From assembly GCA_945906725.1 (NCBI GenBank), contig CAMDRI010000006.1, forward strand, positions 1 to 64,000: 64,000 nucleotides of DNA, written 5' to 3'. Made by a program: the position numbers and the translations under genes. The first letter of the stretch is position 1. The number at the start of each line of letters is the position of its first letter. The notes beneath the pieces are model-generated. The model was not told where the DNA came from and searched no databases. It saw only the letters and a list, made by a program, of their open reading frames with translations. Source of the stretch: Candidatus Kuenenia stuttgartensis. Lineage in GTDB: Bacteria; Planctomycetota; Planctomycetia; Planctomycetales; Planctomycetaceae. Of the stretch, positions 32,829 to 40,256 are shown in pieces.

Positions 32829-32851
32829 ATACAGACCAAGGATCAACACCC

Positions 32852-33730
32852 ATGAAACTTGCCAAGGTTCGTCTCGCCGACGGTTCCGTCCGCGTGGCCA
32901 GTGTCGAAGATCACTCCGTGCGACTACTCGATCTGTCGCGGTCGGCGACGATTCATTGCCTCGCCGACATCCTCAATGAAGTAGACCCTCCCGCGCTCGC
33001 TAGATTGCTGATCGACGAAACGAGCGACCCTCTGCCGGCTGGTGCCGTGCGATTTCTCGCACCAATCGACTCGCAGGAAGTCTGGGCCGCCGGAGTCACC
33101 TACAAGCGCAGCCAAGTCGCGCGGATGGAAGAGTCCGAGTCAGGCGCATCGCACTACGACAAGGTCTACACCGCGCCGCGTCCGGAACTGTTTTTCAAAG
33201 GGAACGCCCGCCGTACCTCCGGTCCAGGTGAACCGGTGCGCGTCCGAGCCGACAGCCACTGGACTGTGCCGGAGCCGGAATTCACGCTCGTGGTTTCCCC
33301 GAAGGGCAAACTGGTCGGCTACACAATTGGCAATGACATGTCGGCCCGCGACATCGAGGGGGAAAACCCGCTCTATTTGCCGCAGGCAAAGGTTTACAAC
33401 CAGTGCTGTGCTCTCGGTCCGTGCGTTCTGTTGGCCGATTCCGCCGCAGGTGGACTGGATCGTGACTCAACCAAGGTCATCCTCACGATCCATCGCGCGG
33501 GCCGCGAAGCGTTCCGAGGCGAAACCCATCTGGGAATGATCGTGCGTGGCTGGGATGAATTGATCGGCTGGTTGATACGTGAAAATGACATCCCCGACGG
33601 GGCATTCTTGCTGACGGGAACCGGCGTTGTCCCGCCCGATGAATTCACGCTCGAAGAGGGAGACAGCGTGTCGATCGAGATCACCGGCATCGGAATGTTG
33701 ACGAACCCGGTCGTCAAAGCGAAAGCGTAG
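32852..33730 (+). CDS. Fumarylacetoacetate hydrolase (FAH) family protein
   Basis: 292 residues from the ATG at 32852 (AAGGA upstream). The N-terminal part is a small variable domain. The FAH core carries EVWAAGVTYKRSQVARMEES, ELFFKGNARRTSGPGEPV, WTVPEPEFTLVV with the E-x-E metal ligands, GYTIGNDMSARDIEGENPLY, and GDSVSIEITGIGMLTNPV at the end. The family hydrolyses C-C bonds or decarboxylates beta-keto acids in aromatic and sugar-acid catabolism. Similarity to 2-keto-3-deoxy-arabinonate dehydratase-like members is possible but cannot be decided by eye. Confidence 0.88.
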   Translation: MKLAKVRLADGSVRVASVEDHSVRLLDLSRSATIHCLADILNEVDPPALARLLIDETSDPLPAGAVRFLAPIDSQEVWAAGVTYKRSQVARMEESESGASHYDKVYTAPRPELFFKGNARRTSGPGEPVRVRADSHWTVPEPEFTLVVSPKGKLVGYTIGNDMSARDIEGENPLYLPQAKVYNQCCALGPCVLLADSAAGGLDRDSTKVILTIHRAGREAFRGETHLGMIVRGWDELIGWLIRENDIPDGAFLLTGTGVVPPDEFTLEEGDSVSIEITGIGMLTNPVVKAKA

Positions 33731-34097
33731 GGCACGCCAAAACCACAAACAACATCAGCCCGGCTGATGCTTGTTCCAATCTCTTCCAACCTGTCTTCGT
33801 CGCTAACAACCCACCGAGTTCTCCCCGCCGTGAAGAGCCTGTGATCCTCGGCTGCCCACCGTGAACGAGTCACGAGCTAACAGTCGCAACAACCTGAGTT
33901 TGTCATCCGTGTTGACATAACCCGGCAGTTGTTCGCGAACGACTCCCACTCGATTGCGGCATCCGGTCCGGCAGCTCGTTTGGGGGTCGGAAGTGGCAGT
34001 AGGGTATCGGTCGCGAGTGGAATTGCAACGAACATCTCGTGTCGTTTTTTCGACCGCGATTTTGAACTTGCAATTCAAAGTGCCCGCGCTTAACGGG
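33731..34097. other. Convergent intergenic region FAH gene / hisB
   Basis: This 367-base region between two convergent genes contains the perfect palindrome CATCAGCCCGGCTGATG (33753-33769), a possible transcription end structure without a good T-run. ORF 33803..34078 has no recognisable family features. Nothing else is supported. Confidence 0.5.
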
Positions 34098-34691
34098 CTA
34101 CTTCGTCAGCGTCCCTTTCGAGGACGGCACACCCGCTTGACGCGGATCAATGACGATCGCTTGTCGCAGCGCGCGAGCGGTGCCCTTGAAGCACGCTTCG
34201 CTGATGTGATGGCTGTTCTGCCCGTGATGCAGCACGAGATGCAAATTCATCAGAGCATTGGCTGCGACCGCTTCCCAGAAGACCGGGACCAGTTGGCAAT
34301 CAAACTCGCCAATCTTCTCCGTCGGAAAATCGACGCGGAACACGAACGCCATGCGCCCGCTCAAATCGACAGCCGAGGTGACCAGCGTCTCTTCCATCGG
34401 CAGCGCGATGCTGCCGTAACGCACGATCCCCTTCTTGTCTCCGAGCGCTTCGGCCAACGCTTTGCCGAGACAAATGCCAGCGTCTTCGACGGTGTGATGA
34501 TGATCGACGTGCAGATCGCCCGTCGCTTTGACCGTCAGGTCCATCAGCGAGTGCTTCGCGAGCAGCGTCAGCATGTGATCGAAGAAACCAACTCCGGTGT
34601 CGATCTGCGCTTGGCCGGAGCCGTCGAGATCGAGCGACAAGTCGATGGTCGTTTCGGCGGTCTGTCGGTGGATTGTGGCGGTGCGTGGCAT
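34098..34691 (-). CDS. hisB: Imidazoleglycerol-phosphate dehydratase
   Basis: Catalyses the Mn-dependent dehydration of imidazole glycerol phosphate in histidine synthesis. 197 residues, the normal length of the monofunctional enzyme. [66 protein letters not shown] and [11 protein letters not shown] contain the His and Glu metal ligands of the two repeated half-domains. The ATG at 34691 has no Shine-Dalgarno sequence; a family A repeat occupies the upstream 35 bases. No other his gene is in the window. Confidence 0.97.
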   Translation of the reverse strand: MPRTATIHRQTAETTIDLSLDLDGSGQAQIDTGVGFFDHMLTLLAKHSLMDLTVKATGDLHVDHHHTVEDAGICLGKALAEALGDKKGIVRYGSIALPMEETLVTSAVDLSGRMAFVFRVDFPTEKIGEFDCQLVPVFWEAVAANALMNLHLVLHHGQNSHHISEACFKGTARALRQAIVIDPRQAGVPSSKGTLTK

Positions 34692-34695
34692 GAGC

Positions 34696-34731
34696 AGATT
34701 TCAAATTTGAGATTTGAGATTTGAGATCTCG
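34696..34731. repeat. Family A AT-rich repeat upstream of hisB
   Basis: GATTTCAAATTTGAGATTTG units fill the entire gap between the upstream gene's stop and the hisB start. The same units are at 1797, 16723 and 40976. Confidence 0.82.
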
Positions 34732-34733
34732 GA

Positions 34734-36152
34734 TCAGGCGGCACCGTCTTTATCGGCGGGTTTCGCAGGTTCGGAGCGGGCTTTCGAGGGAGCGGCTGGA
34801 GTCGTCGGTTTTGACGAATTGCTCGGTGAAACTGGCGACTTGCTGGCCTGCGACTGATCGACGACGACAAACAAGACTTGCATGGGGCGTTGATCGGTCA
34901 GAGCCTGCACCGCGTTCTTGTCGTCCGCCGATTTTGAGCGGGGCAAACTTCGGGACATGCTGCGATTGCGTGACTGTTGGCTCACTTGATTCTGGACCAA
35001 CGCGTCGCGTGAAACTTCAAATGCAAACTGCCTTGCCGGCCGATCTTTCGAGTCTTGCGATTCTTTGGCACGCGACGGTTCGGACTTTGCCGCGAGCTTC
35101 GGAGCCGCAATCTCCTTTGCGAGTTTCTTCCCGACGGCGGACGGCGCGGGGACTGCGAATCGGCGAGCCACCAACTGCGAATCGCGTCCGCTTCCGACCT
35201 GGTTCAACTGAGCCAGTTCGATGGGCTGATCGACTTTCAAACTTTGCAGGAAGTTCTCGTCGCGGAGTCGTTGCAACGTCGCGGTGAGTTGCTCGGCATC
35301 CGATTCAATAAAGACCGCATGCAGTTGGCCAGAGGGAGCATTCGGCGTCTTGGCGAGGTCAGATTTCTTGTCGGCAACCGCACGAGTGGCCTCTTTGTTG
35401 CCGAGCAACAACTGCAACCCGGCCTGTCCTTCTTGAAGATCGACGATGGTTAGCCAGACGACGGCGACTTCGGTTCCTTCAGTTCGCATCGCGCGGACAA
35501 CGTCACCAATTCCCGCGCCACGCAACGCGTCGTGATCGAAGAAGAGAACATCCGACTCACGCGAGGCGATGCCAGATAGCGAACTCGCGCCACTGAGCGG
35601 CGCGGTGGCTGAAATCGAATTAGTGCCAGCCGCTCCGCTGTTTCGCAATTCGGCGGCCGGTGCGGTTGCTGTTGGTAACGGAGCGGCTCCACCACCGAAG
35701 GAGGCATCGCTTGATGACTCCACAGCAGCGAACTGCTTTGAATAGGCGAGATCCTCGTTACGGACCTGGGCAATCTTCGTGGTGCTTCGGTCGTCCATCG
35801 CTCGGACCAGCAGCAGCAAGCCAGCTGCAGACGTCAGCACTGCGACCGCGCCGATCCAGCGACGAGACGAACCGGCACCGCTCGCCACCACTCGCATCCG
35901 CGAACTGGCGTCGTCTCGCTGGGAGGGAATCAGCATCTCACGCTCGATCGACTGCAATACCTGCTGTGGAAACTCCGATGGCAGACGCTCTCGCGGCAGT
36001 TCTTGCAAGAGGGCGGAAACTTGTCGGATCTCCAACAGCTCGCGGCGAGCCTCGGCGGAGGTCGCCAGCCGCTGCTCTACGACAGCACGTTCGGCGGAAT
36101 TCACTGCGCCATCGTGGAAGGGAGACAGAAGGTCGTCGGCAGGGAGGGACAT
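34734..36152 (-). CDS. Anti-sigma-factor-like membrane protein
   Basis: 472 residues. The N-terminal 75 residues (LLSPFHDGAVNSAERAVVEQ and RRELLEIRQVSALLQELPRE) resemble the helical, zinc-free cytoplasmic domain of planctomycete anti-sigma factors. A transmembrane segment near residues 98-118 (WIGAVAVLTSAAGLLLLV) follows. The large extracytoplasmic part contains one ordered region (EGTEVAVVWLTIVDLQEGQA and QLHAVFIESDAEQLTATLQR) between Ala/Ser/Lys-rich stretches, and a disordered Pro/Lys tail. Such genes normally follow an ECF sigma gene, but the 248 bases upstream contain none, so it may be an orphan or not an anti-sigma factor. The start lacks a clear ribosome binding site. Confidence 0.62.
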   Translation of the reverse strand: MSLPADDLLSPFHDGAVNSAERAVVEQRLATSAEARRELLEIRQVSALLQELPRERLPSEFPQQVLQSIEREMLIPSQRDDASSRMRVVASGAGSSRRWIGAVAVLTSAAGLLLLVRAMDDRSTTKIAQVRNEDLAYSKQFAAVESSSDASFGGGAAPLPTATAPAAELRNSGAAGTNSISATAPLSGASSLSGIASRESDVLFFDHDALRGAGIGDVVRAMRTEGTEVAVVWLTIVDLQEGQAGLQLLLGNKEATRAVADKKSDLAKTPNAPSGQLHAVFIESDAEQLTATLQRLRDENFLQSLKVDQPIELAQLNQVGSGRDSQLVARRFAVPAPSAVGKKLAKEIAAPKLAAKSEPSRAKESQDSKDRPARQFAFEVSRDALVQNQVSQQSRNRSMSRSLPRSKSADDKNAVQALTDQRPMQVLFVVVDQSQASKSPVSPSNSSKPTTPAAPSKARSEPAKPADKDGAA

Positions 36153-36400
36153 CGCAGTCGTCTACTTCGGAAGGTCAAAACGGAAGCTTGAGTGGCAAGC
36201 CAGGATCGGTCATTTCCGGCAGGGCTGCTCAGACAAACGTCCGGGTCGGAAAGTTCCCTCGGGCACGAGCGTTGCGAAAAAACGCCGCCATTTCAATGCC
36301 GAAGTCCCCAAACATCAGCGGCAAAGACTCCAGAAGAGGTAATTTCCGCCTGTTCGCTACAAGCCCCACGGAAAAAAGCTCCCGACCCCTTCACGATGCT

Positions 36401-37663
36401 CTACGCCAGTCGACCGGCTTTGATGACTCCGGCTTGCATCACCGCGAGAAACTTCGAGCGGTCGCGGAGTAATGAGATATTTTTCACGACGTCTCCTTCG
36501 ACGATCAAAAGGTCCGCAAGCTTGCCGACTTCGACAGTGCCGAACTCGTCGCTGCGGCCCATGATTTCCGCACCGGTTTTCGTCGCACAGCTGATGACCG
36601 TCAGCGGATCGAGGCCGACGTAGTTGACGAAGAACTCCAGTTCCTTGGCGTAGTCGCCGTGCGGGTTCCAAGCGAATCCGTAGTCGCCCCCCATACCTAG
36701 CCGGCCGCCGGCTTTGAGGATGCGGCGGGCCGATTCAGCTCCCCCTTCGAGCGTTTCCTGATGACCATCGATCACCTTTTGAGGCAAACCGAATTCGGGA
36801 CCGCGTTCAATACTGGCAAGCTCAAAGTACAGCGCGGGGACACATGGCACGTCTCGTTGCAGCAGCAAGTCTAGCGCTTCGTCATCCATGAAAGTGCCAT
36901 GTTCGATGGCGTCGTAGCCGGCACGCAGAGCGTTCTTAATCCCCTCGGTGGCTCGGCAGTGGCCGGTGACTTTCTTGCCGTGGTTGTGCGCGGTCGTGAC
37001 GACCGCGTGCATCTCCTCGAACGTCATGCAGAGCGTGTGATGATCGTTCGTGTCCGGCGCGGCGGCGTCTCCGGTCGGGTACGTCTTGATCCACTCGACG
37101 CCATCTTTGGCGAGCATTCGGACAGCAGCGCGAGCTTCATCCGCTCCGTTGACCAGCAGGATCAAGCCTTCCATGCCGATCTTGCGGAAGTCGGGATTCC
37201 AATCCATGAGTCCGCCGACGCCGCAGATTTCTCGGCCGCTCGAAGCCAATCGTGGACCGAGCGTGACATCACCTTCGATCGCCTTCTTCAGCCAGACGTC
37301 GATGTTGAACAAGCTGCCGCCGCTGCGCGCCGCCGTGTAGCCGCATTCCAACGCGAGCTTCGCGTTAGCCGCCGCCAGCAGAGTGACGTATTCGACCGGG
37401 TACTTGATATCGAGATCTTCCAGTGCCGCGACGTCAAAATACGTCGGATGAAAGTGCGCCTCAACGAGTCCCGGCATGATCGTCCCGCCGTGAGCGTCGA
37501 TGACCGTCGCGTCGCGAGAGAGCAGCGGTGCGTTTTCCTCCCGTCCGACGAACGTGATCTTGCCGTCCTCAATGACGACCGCGCCGCTCGCGAGCGGCGC
37601 GGCTCCGGTGCCGTCCACGATCTGGCCGTTGCGAATCAGCGTTGTTCCAGTAGCGGTTTGCAT
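36401..37663 (-). CDS. Metal-dependent amidohydrolase (imidazolonepropionase-like)
   Basis: 420 residues without an export signal. The small N-terminal beta-sandwich (LIRNGQIVDGTGAAPLASGA) leads to GGTIMPGLVEAHFHPTYFD with the HxH metal pair. Later metal ligands are in KKVTGHCRATEGIKNALRAG and DAIEHGTFMDDEAL. A final GGDYGFAWNPHGDY strand gives the conserved Asp, and the sandwich closes with FGTVEVGKLADLLIVEGD. This places it with prolidase- and imidazolonepropionase-like hydrolases; the substrate is unknown. The hut pathway is not present here, so a true HutI is unlikely. Confidence 0.85.
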   Translation of the reverse strand: MQTATGTTLIRNGQIVDGTGAAPLASGAVVIEDGKITFVGREENAPLLSRDATVIDAHGGTIMPGLVEAHFHPTYFDVAALEDLDIKYPVEYVTLLAAANAKLALECGYTAARSGGSLFNIDVWLKKAIEGDVTLGPRLASSGREICGVGGLMDWNPDFRKIGMEGLILLVNGADEARAAVRMLAKDGVEWIKTYPTGDAAAPDTNDHHTLCMTFEEMHAVVTTAHNHGKKVTGHCRATEGIKNALRAGYDAIEHGTFMDDEALDLLLQRDVPCVPALYFELASIERGPEFGLPQKVIDGHQETLEGGAESARRILKAGGRLGMGGDYGFAWNPHGDYAKELEFFVNYVGLDPLTVISCATKTGAEIMGRSDEFGTVEVGKLADLLIVEGDVVKNISLLRDRSKFLAVMQAGVIKAGRLA

Positions 37664-37673
37664 GTGCGACTCA

Positions 37674-37812
37674 CTTTGGAGCGCGGTGTGTCAGCACCGC
37701 TTTGGATTGTTCGAACTCTGCGAGCCTTGCGCCTCTGTGTGACAAATGCCCTTTTCACACAGAGGCACGAAGCTCACAGAGGAAAGTGGTGCTGACACAC
37801 CGTACTCCAAAG
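37674..37812. repeat. Nested inverted repeat
   Basis: Outer arms CTTTGGAGCGCGGTGTGTCA and GGTGCTGACACACCGTACTC enclose a second hairpin with perfect GCCTCTGTGTGA/TCACACAGAGGC arms. The composite looks like one small repeat inserted into another. It fills the gap between two minus-strand genes. Confidence 0.8.
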
Positions 37813-37813
37813 G

Positions 37814-38545
37814 TCACGGTACCAAATCCGGCAGCTTGGCCTTCGCCTCGTTGCCGTGGTCTTTCAACGTCATCTTGATGGTCGCCGTTTGCTTCTGGCC
37901 GCCGAAGTTGATGTTCAATTCTTGCTGCATTCCGGCCAGGCCGAACGGCACGTCCTTGTGACGGAGGATGCGATGCGTCATGCCAAACTTGGTGTTGCCG
38001 AATTCAATCGCGTTGTGGCCGCTGACCACCGAGCATTCCAGATCACCTTGCTGCCAACTGACCTTCTCTTTGGCCTCTTCGGTCTTGAGATTCTGCTTTG
38101 GCCCGGCCAACAGCATCCCGAAGGCGGGATCTTTGAGTGGGATCGATTCCACCACTTCCGGCTCGCCGGAATCGAACTTAACCCAGCATTTCACCATCTT
38201 GCTGATCGGGTCTTTCCCGTCACCGAATTCCTCTTCGGGGACAAGCATTCGCCAGGTCGCGTTCTGCAGTTGCGGGTGATCGCAGGTCTGTTCCATTTCG
38301 ATGAACCGGCACTGCTTGCCACCATGAAACGCCTGGCCGACCGACCGCAGCTTCCACGAAGGGACGATCTCTTGCCCGTTGAGCTTCACGTTCACATTGA
38401 ACTCGGTCCAAGTCCCGTCTTTGGGGAGCATCTGAATCAACGCCCCCGACTTCGGTTCCTCGGCGACGGCAATCTCGAAAACGGACAGAAGCGGACTCAG
38501 CGCCAGACCGCTGACGGCGGCTTGCAAGATTTGACGACGGCGCAT
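37814..38545 (-). CDS. Exported protein of unknown function
   Basis: 243 residues from the ATG at 38545 (GGAG upstream); the 62 extra track residues lie upstream. The N-terminus MRRRQILQAAVSGLALSPLL is a twin-arginine-like or Sec signal ending near VAEEPKS. The mature part is beta-rich (GTWTEFNVNVKLNGQEIVPS and RFIEMEQTCDHPQLQNATWR) with a single notable Cys and no recognised catalytic motif. Similar small exported proteins are common in Planctomycetes. Its neighbours, an amidohydrolase and a divergent ceramidase-like gene, give no clear clue. Confidence 0.7.
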   Translation of the reverse strand: MRRRQILQAAVSGLALSPLLSVFEIAVAEEPKSGALIQMLPKDGTWTEFNVNVKLNGQEIVPSWKLRSVGQAFHGGKQCRFIEMEQTCDHPQLQNATWRMLVPEEEFGDGKDPISKMVKCWVKFDSGEPEVVESIPLKDPAFGMLLAGPKQNLKTEEAKEKVSWQQGDLECSVVSGHNAIEFGNTKFGMTHRILRHKDVPFGLAGMQQELNINFGGQKQTATIKMTLKDHGNEAKAKLPDLVP

Positions 38546-38650
38546 GATGACTTCTCCAGCGTGCGAAAGAAGTGAGATGTGATTCCGCGGCGCAAAACAG
38601 CGTAACGACATCACGACGACAGCCAAAGCAATTGCACCAGTTCTTTGGAA

Positions 38651-38708
38651 GCGACGAATTCTCCTGGCAACCATTTGTCGTCTCCCTCGATTCGTCGTCT
38701 CCTTCCCC
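38651..38708. repeat. Family K repeat
   Basis: GCGACGAATT...CCATTTGTCGTCTCCCTCG and TTCGTCGTCTCC form overlapping stems. A related inverted repeat lies at 44006-44070. This copy lies in the divergent region upstream of the ceramidase-like gene. Confidence 0.68.
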
Positions 38709-38786
38709 ATGCTGCCGTTCGTCGGGTGCAACGATTACAACTTCGTCGATTTCGTTGTTCGTCATCACCCGCTGGAGCGATTCGCC

Positions 38787-40181
38787 ATGAACAACTTCTC
38801 TCGCCGCGACTTTCTCAAAGAGACCGTGCTCACGACCGCCGCCGGTTGGTCGCTCTCGGTCAGCCAAGCACTCAACGCCGCCCAGACAAGCGCCGGTGAT
38901 TTGCACATCGCTCCGTTCAAGTTCGACGTCACGCCGCCGATCGGTCATTCGTGTTGCGGCGGGTGGATCAAGCCGATTGAGGTCGTCGATGACACGCTCG
39001 AAGCCTTAGGAGTCGTGTTGCTCGGAGCGGGCAAGCCGATCGTCTTGTGTGCGGTTGATTGGACGGGACTGCTCAATGAGGCTCACGTCGAATGGCGGAC
39101 GGCGTTGGCTCAGGCGGCAGGGACGACGGCCGATCGAGTCGCCGTGCATTGCGTACATCAGCACAACGCGCCGTTCGCGTGCCTCGAAGCCGAACGACTT
39201 GTGGCCGCCGAGGGGGACTTGCCTCACATCGTCGATCTCGACTTCTTCAAACGCTGCCTCGACGCCGGCCGAACGGCGGTTGAGAAGGCGATCAAGCAAG
39301 CGACGCCGGTGACGCACATCGGTTGGGGACAGGGGAAGATCGAAGGAGTCGCCTCGAACCGCCGCGTTCATCGCGACGAGACCGGAAAAGTGCTGGCGAT
39401 GCGAGGCAGCGCCTGCACTGATCCGAAATTGATCGCGCTGCCCGATGGCCTGATCGACCCGTTCTTGAAAACAGTCGCGTTCTTCAATGCCGATAAGAAG
39501 CTCGCCTCACTGCATTACTACGCGACGCACCCGATGAGCTACTACGCCGACGGCCGAGCCACCAGCGATTTCGCCGGGCTGGCTCGCAAGCAGCGGCAAC
39601 AGGACGAGCCGGATTGCCTGCACGTCTACTTCACCGGCTGCGCGGGCAACGTCTCGGCCGGAAAATACAACGACGGCTCGAAAGCCGTGCGGCCAATCCT
39701 GACAAAACGCGTGTACGACGGCATCGTCGCCTCGGAAGCGAAATTCGACCGAGCCGAGCTCAAAACGCTGTCGTGGAAGACGGCTGAGATTCTGCCGCCG
39801 CCGCTCAAATCACTGCACGCGGAAAAGATCGCTCAACAAGTCTCGACGAAGACCAACGCCGTCGTGAACCGCAACCGCCCGTCGTACCAACTCTCATGGC
39901 TGCGCCGCGTCGAGAAACGGACCCTGATCGTGCTCAGCTCGTTGCACCTGGGAGGTGTGAAGCTGCTGCATCTCCCCGCCGAGTCGTTCATCGAATACCA
40001 ACTCCGCGCCCAGAGCCTCGCGAAGGACAGCTTCGTCTGCACCTCGGCCTACGGCGACGGCGGCCCGTGGTACATCCCGGTCAAAGAGGAATACCCGAAC
40101 GGCGGCTACGAAGTCAGCGTCGCCTTCTGCGAACCAGAGATCGACGACGTGCTGACGGAGGGGATGAAGCGGATTTTGTAG
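38787..40181 (+). CDS. Tat-exported neutral ceramidase-like protein
   Basis: 464 residues from the ATG at 38787. The signal NNFSRRDFLKETVLTTAAGW has a clear twin-arginine motif. The mature N-terminus HIAPFKFDVTPPIG is the typical start of neutral/alkaline non-lysosomal ceramidase domains. IVLCAVDWTGL and VAVHCVHQHNAPFACLEAER give the HxH zinc motif region, and LHYYATHPMSYYADGRATSD holds another conserved His. Planctomycetes have many such exported proteins whose substrates are unlikely to be ceramide. A family G repeat follows the stop. Confidence 0.83.
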   Translation: MNNFSRRDFLKETVLTTAAGWSLSVSQALNAAQTSAGDLHIAPFKFDVTPPIGHSCCGGWIKPIEVVDDTLEALGVVLLGAGKPIVLCAVDWTGLLNEAHVEWRTALAQAAGTTADRVAVHCVHQHNAPFACLEAERLVAAEGDLPHIVDLDFFKRCLDAGRTAVEKAIKQATPVTHIGWGQGKIEGVASNRRVHRDETGKVLAMRGSACTDPKLIALPDGLIDPFLKTVAFFNADKKLASLHYYATHPMSYYADGRATSDFAGLARKQRQQDEPDCLHVYFTGCAGNVSAGKYNDGSKAVRPILTKRVYDGIVASEAKFDRAELKTLSWKTAEILPPPLKSLHAEKIAQQVSTKTNAVVNRNRPSYQLSWLRRVEKRTLIVLSSLHLGGVKLLHLPAESFIEYQLRAQSLAKDSFVCTSAYGDGGPWYIPVKEEYPNGGYEVSVAFCEPEIDDVLTEGMKRIL

Positions 40182-40252
40182 GTGTGGTGGATGCGTCTCG
40201 CATCCACGTGTTTTGTTTTTCGACACGGACGCGAGACGCGTCCACCACGGCA
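40180..40252. repeat. Family G inverted repeat
   Basis: GTGGTGGATGCGTCTCGCAT then CCACG and GGACGCGAGACGCGTCCACC form an imperfect inverted pair. Related sequence lies at 25738 and 59066. It separates two convergent genes. Confidence 0.75.
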
Positions 40253-40256
40253 AGCA

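Noticed and set aside
31295-32839. 514-aa minus-strand ORF
   Set aside because: It covers the TPR and RluD-type genes on the opposite strand, and its Ser/Phe-rich stretch mirrors the Lys/Asp-rich tail.
33753-33769. CATCAGCCCGGCTGATG as a terminator of the FAH gene
   Set aside because: The stem is good but no T-run follows on either strand, so it is noted only as a palindrome.
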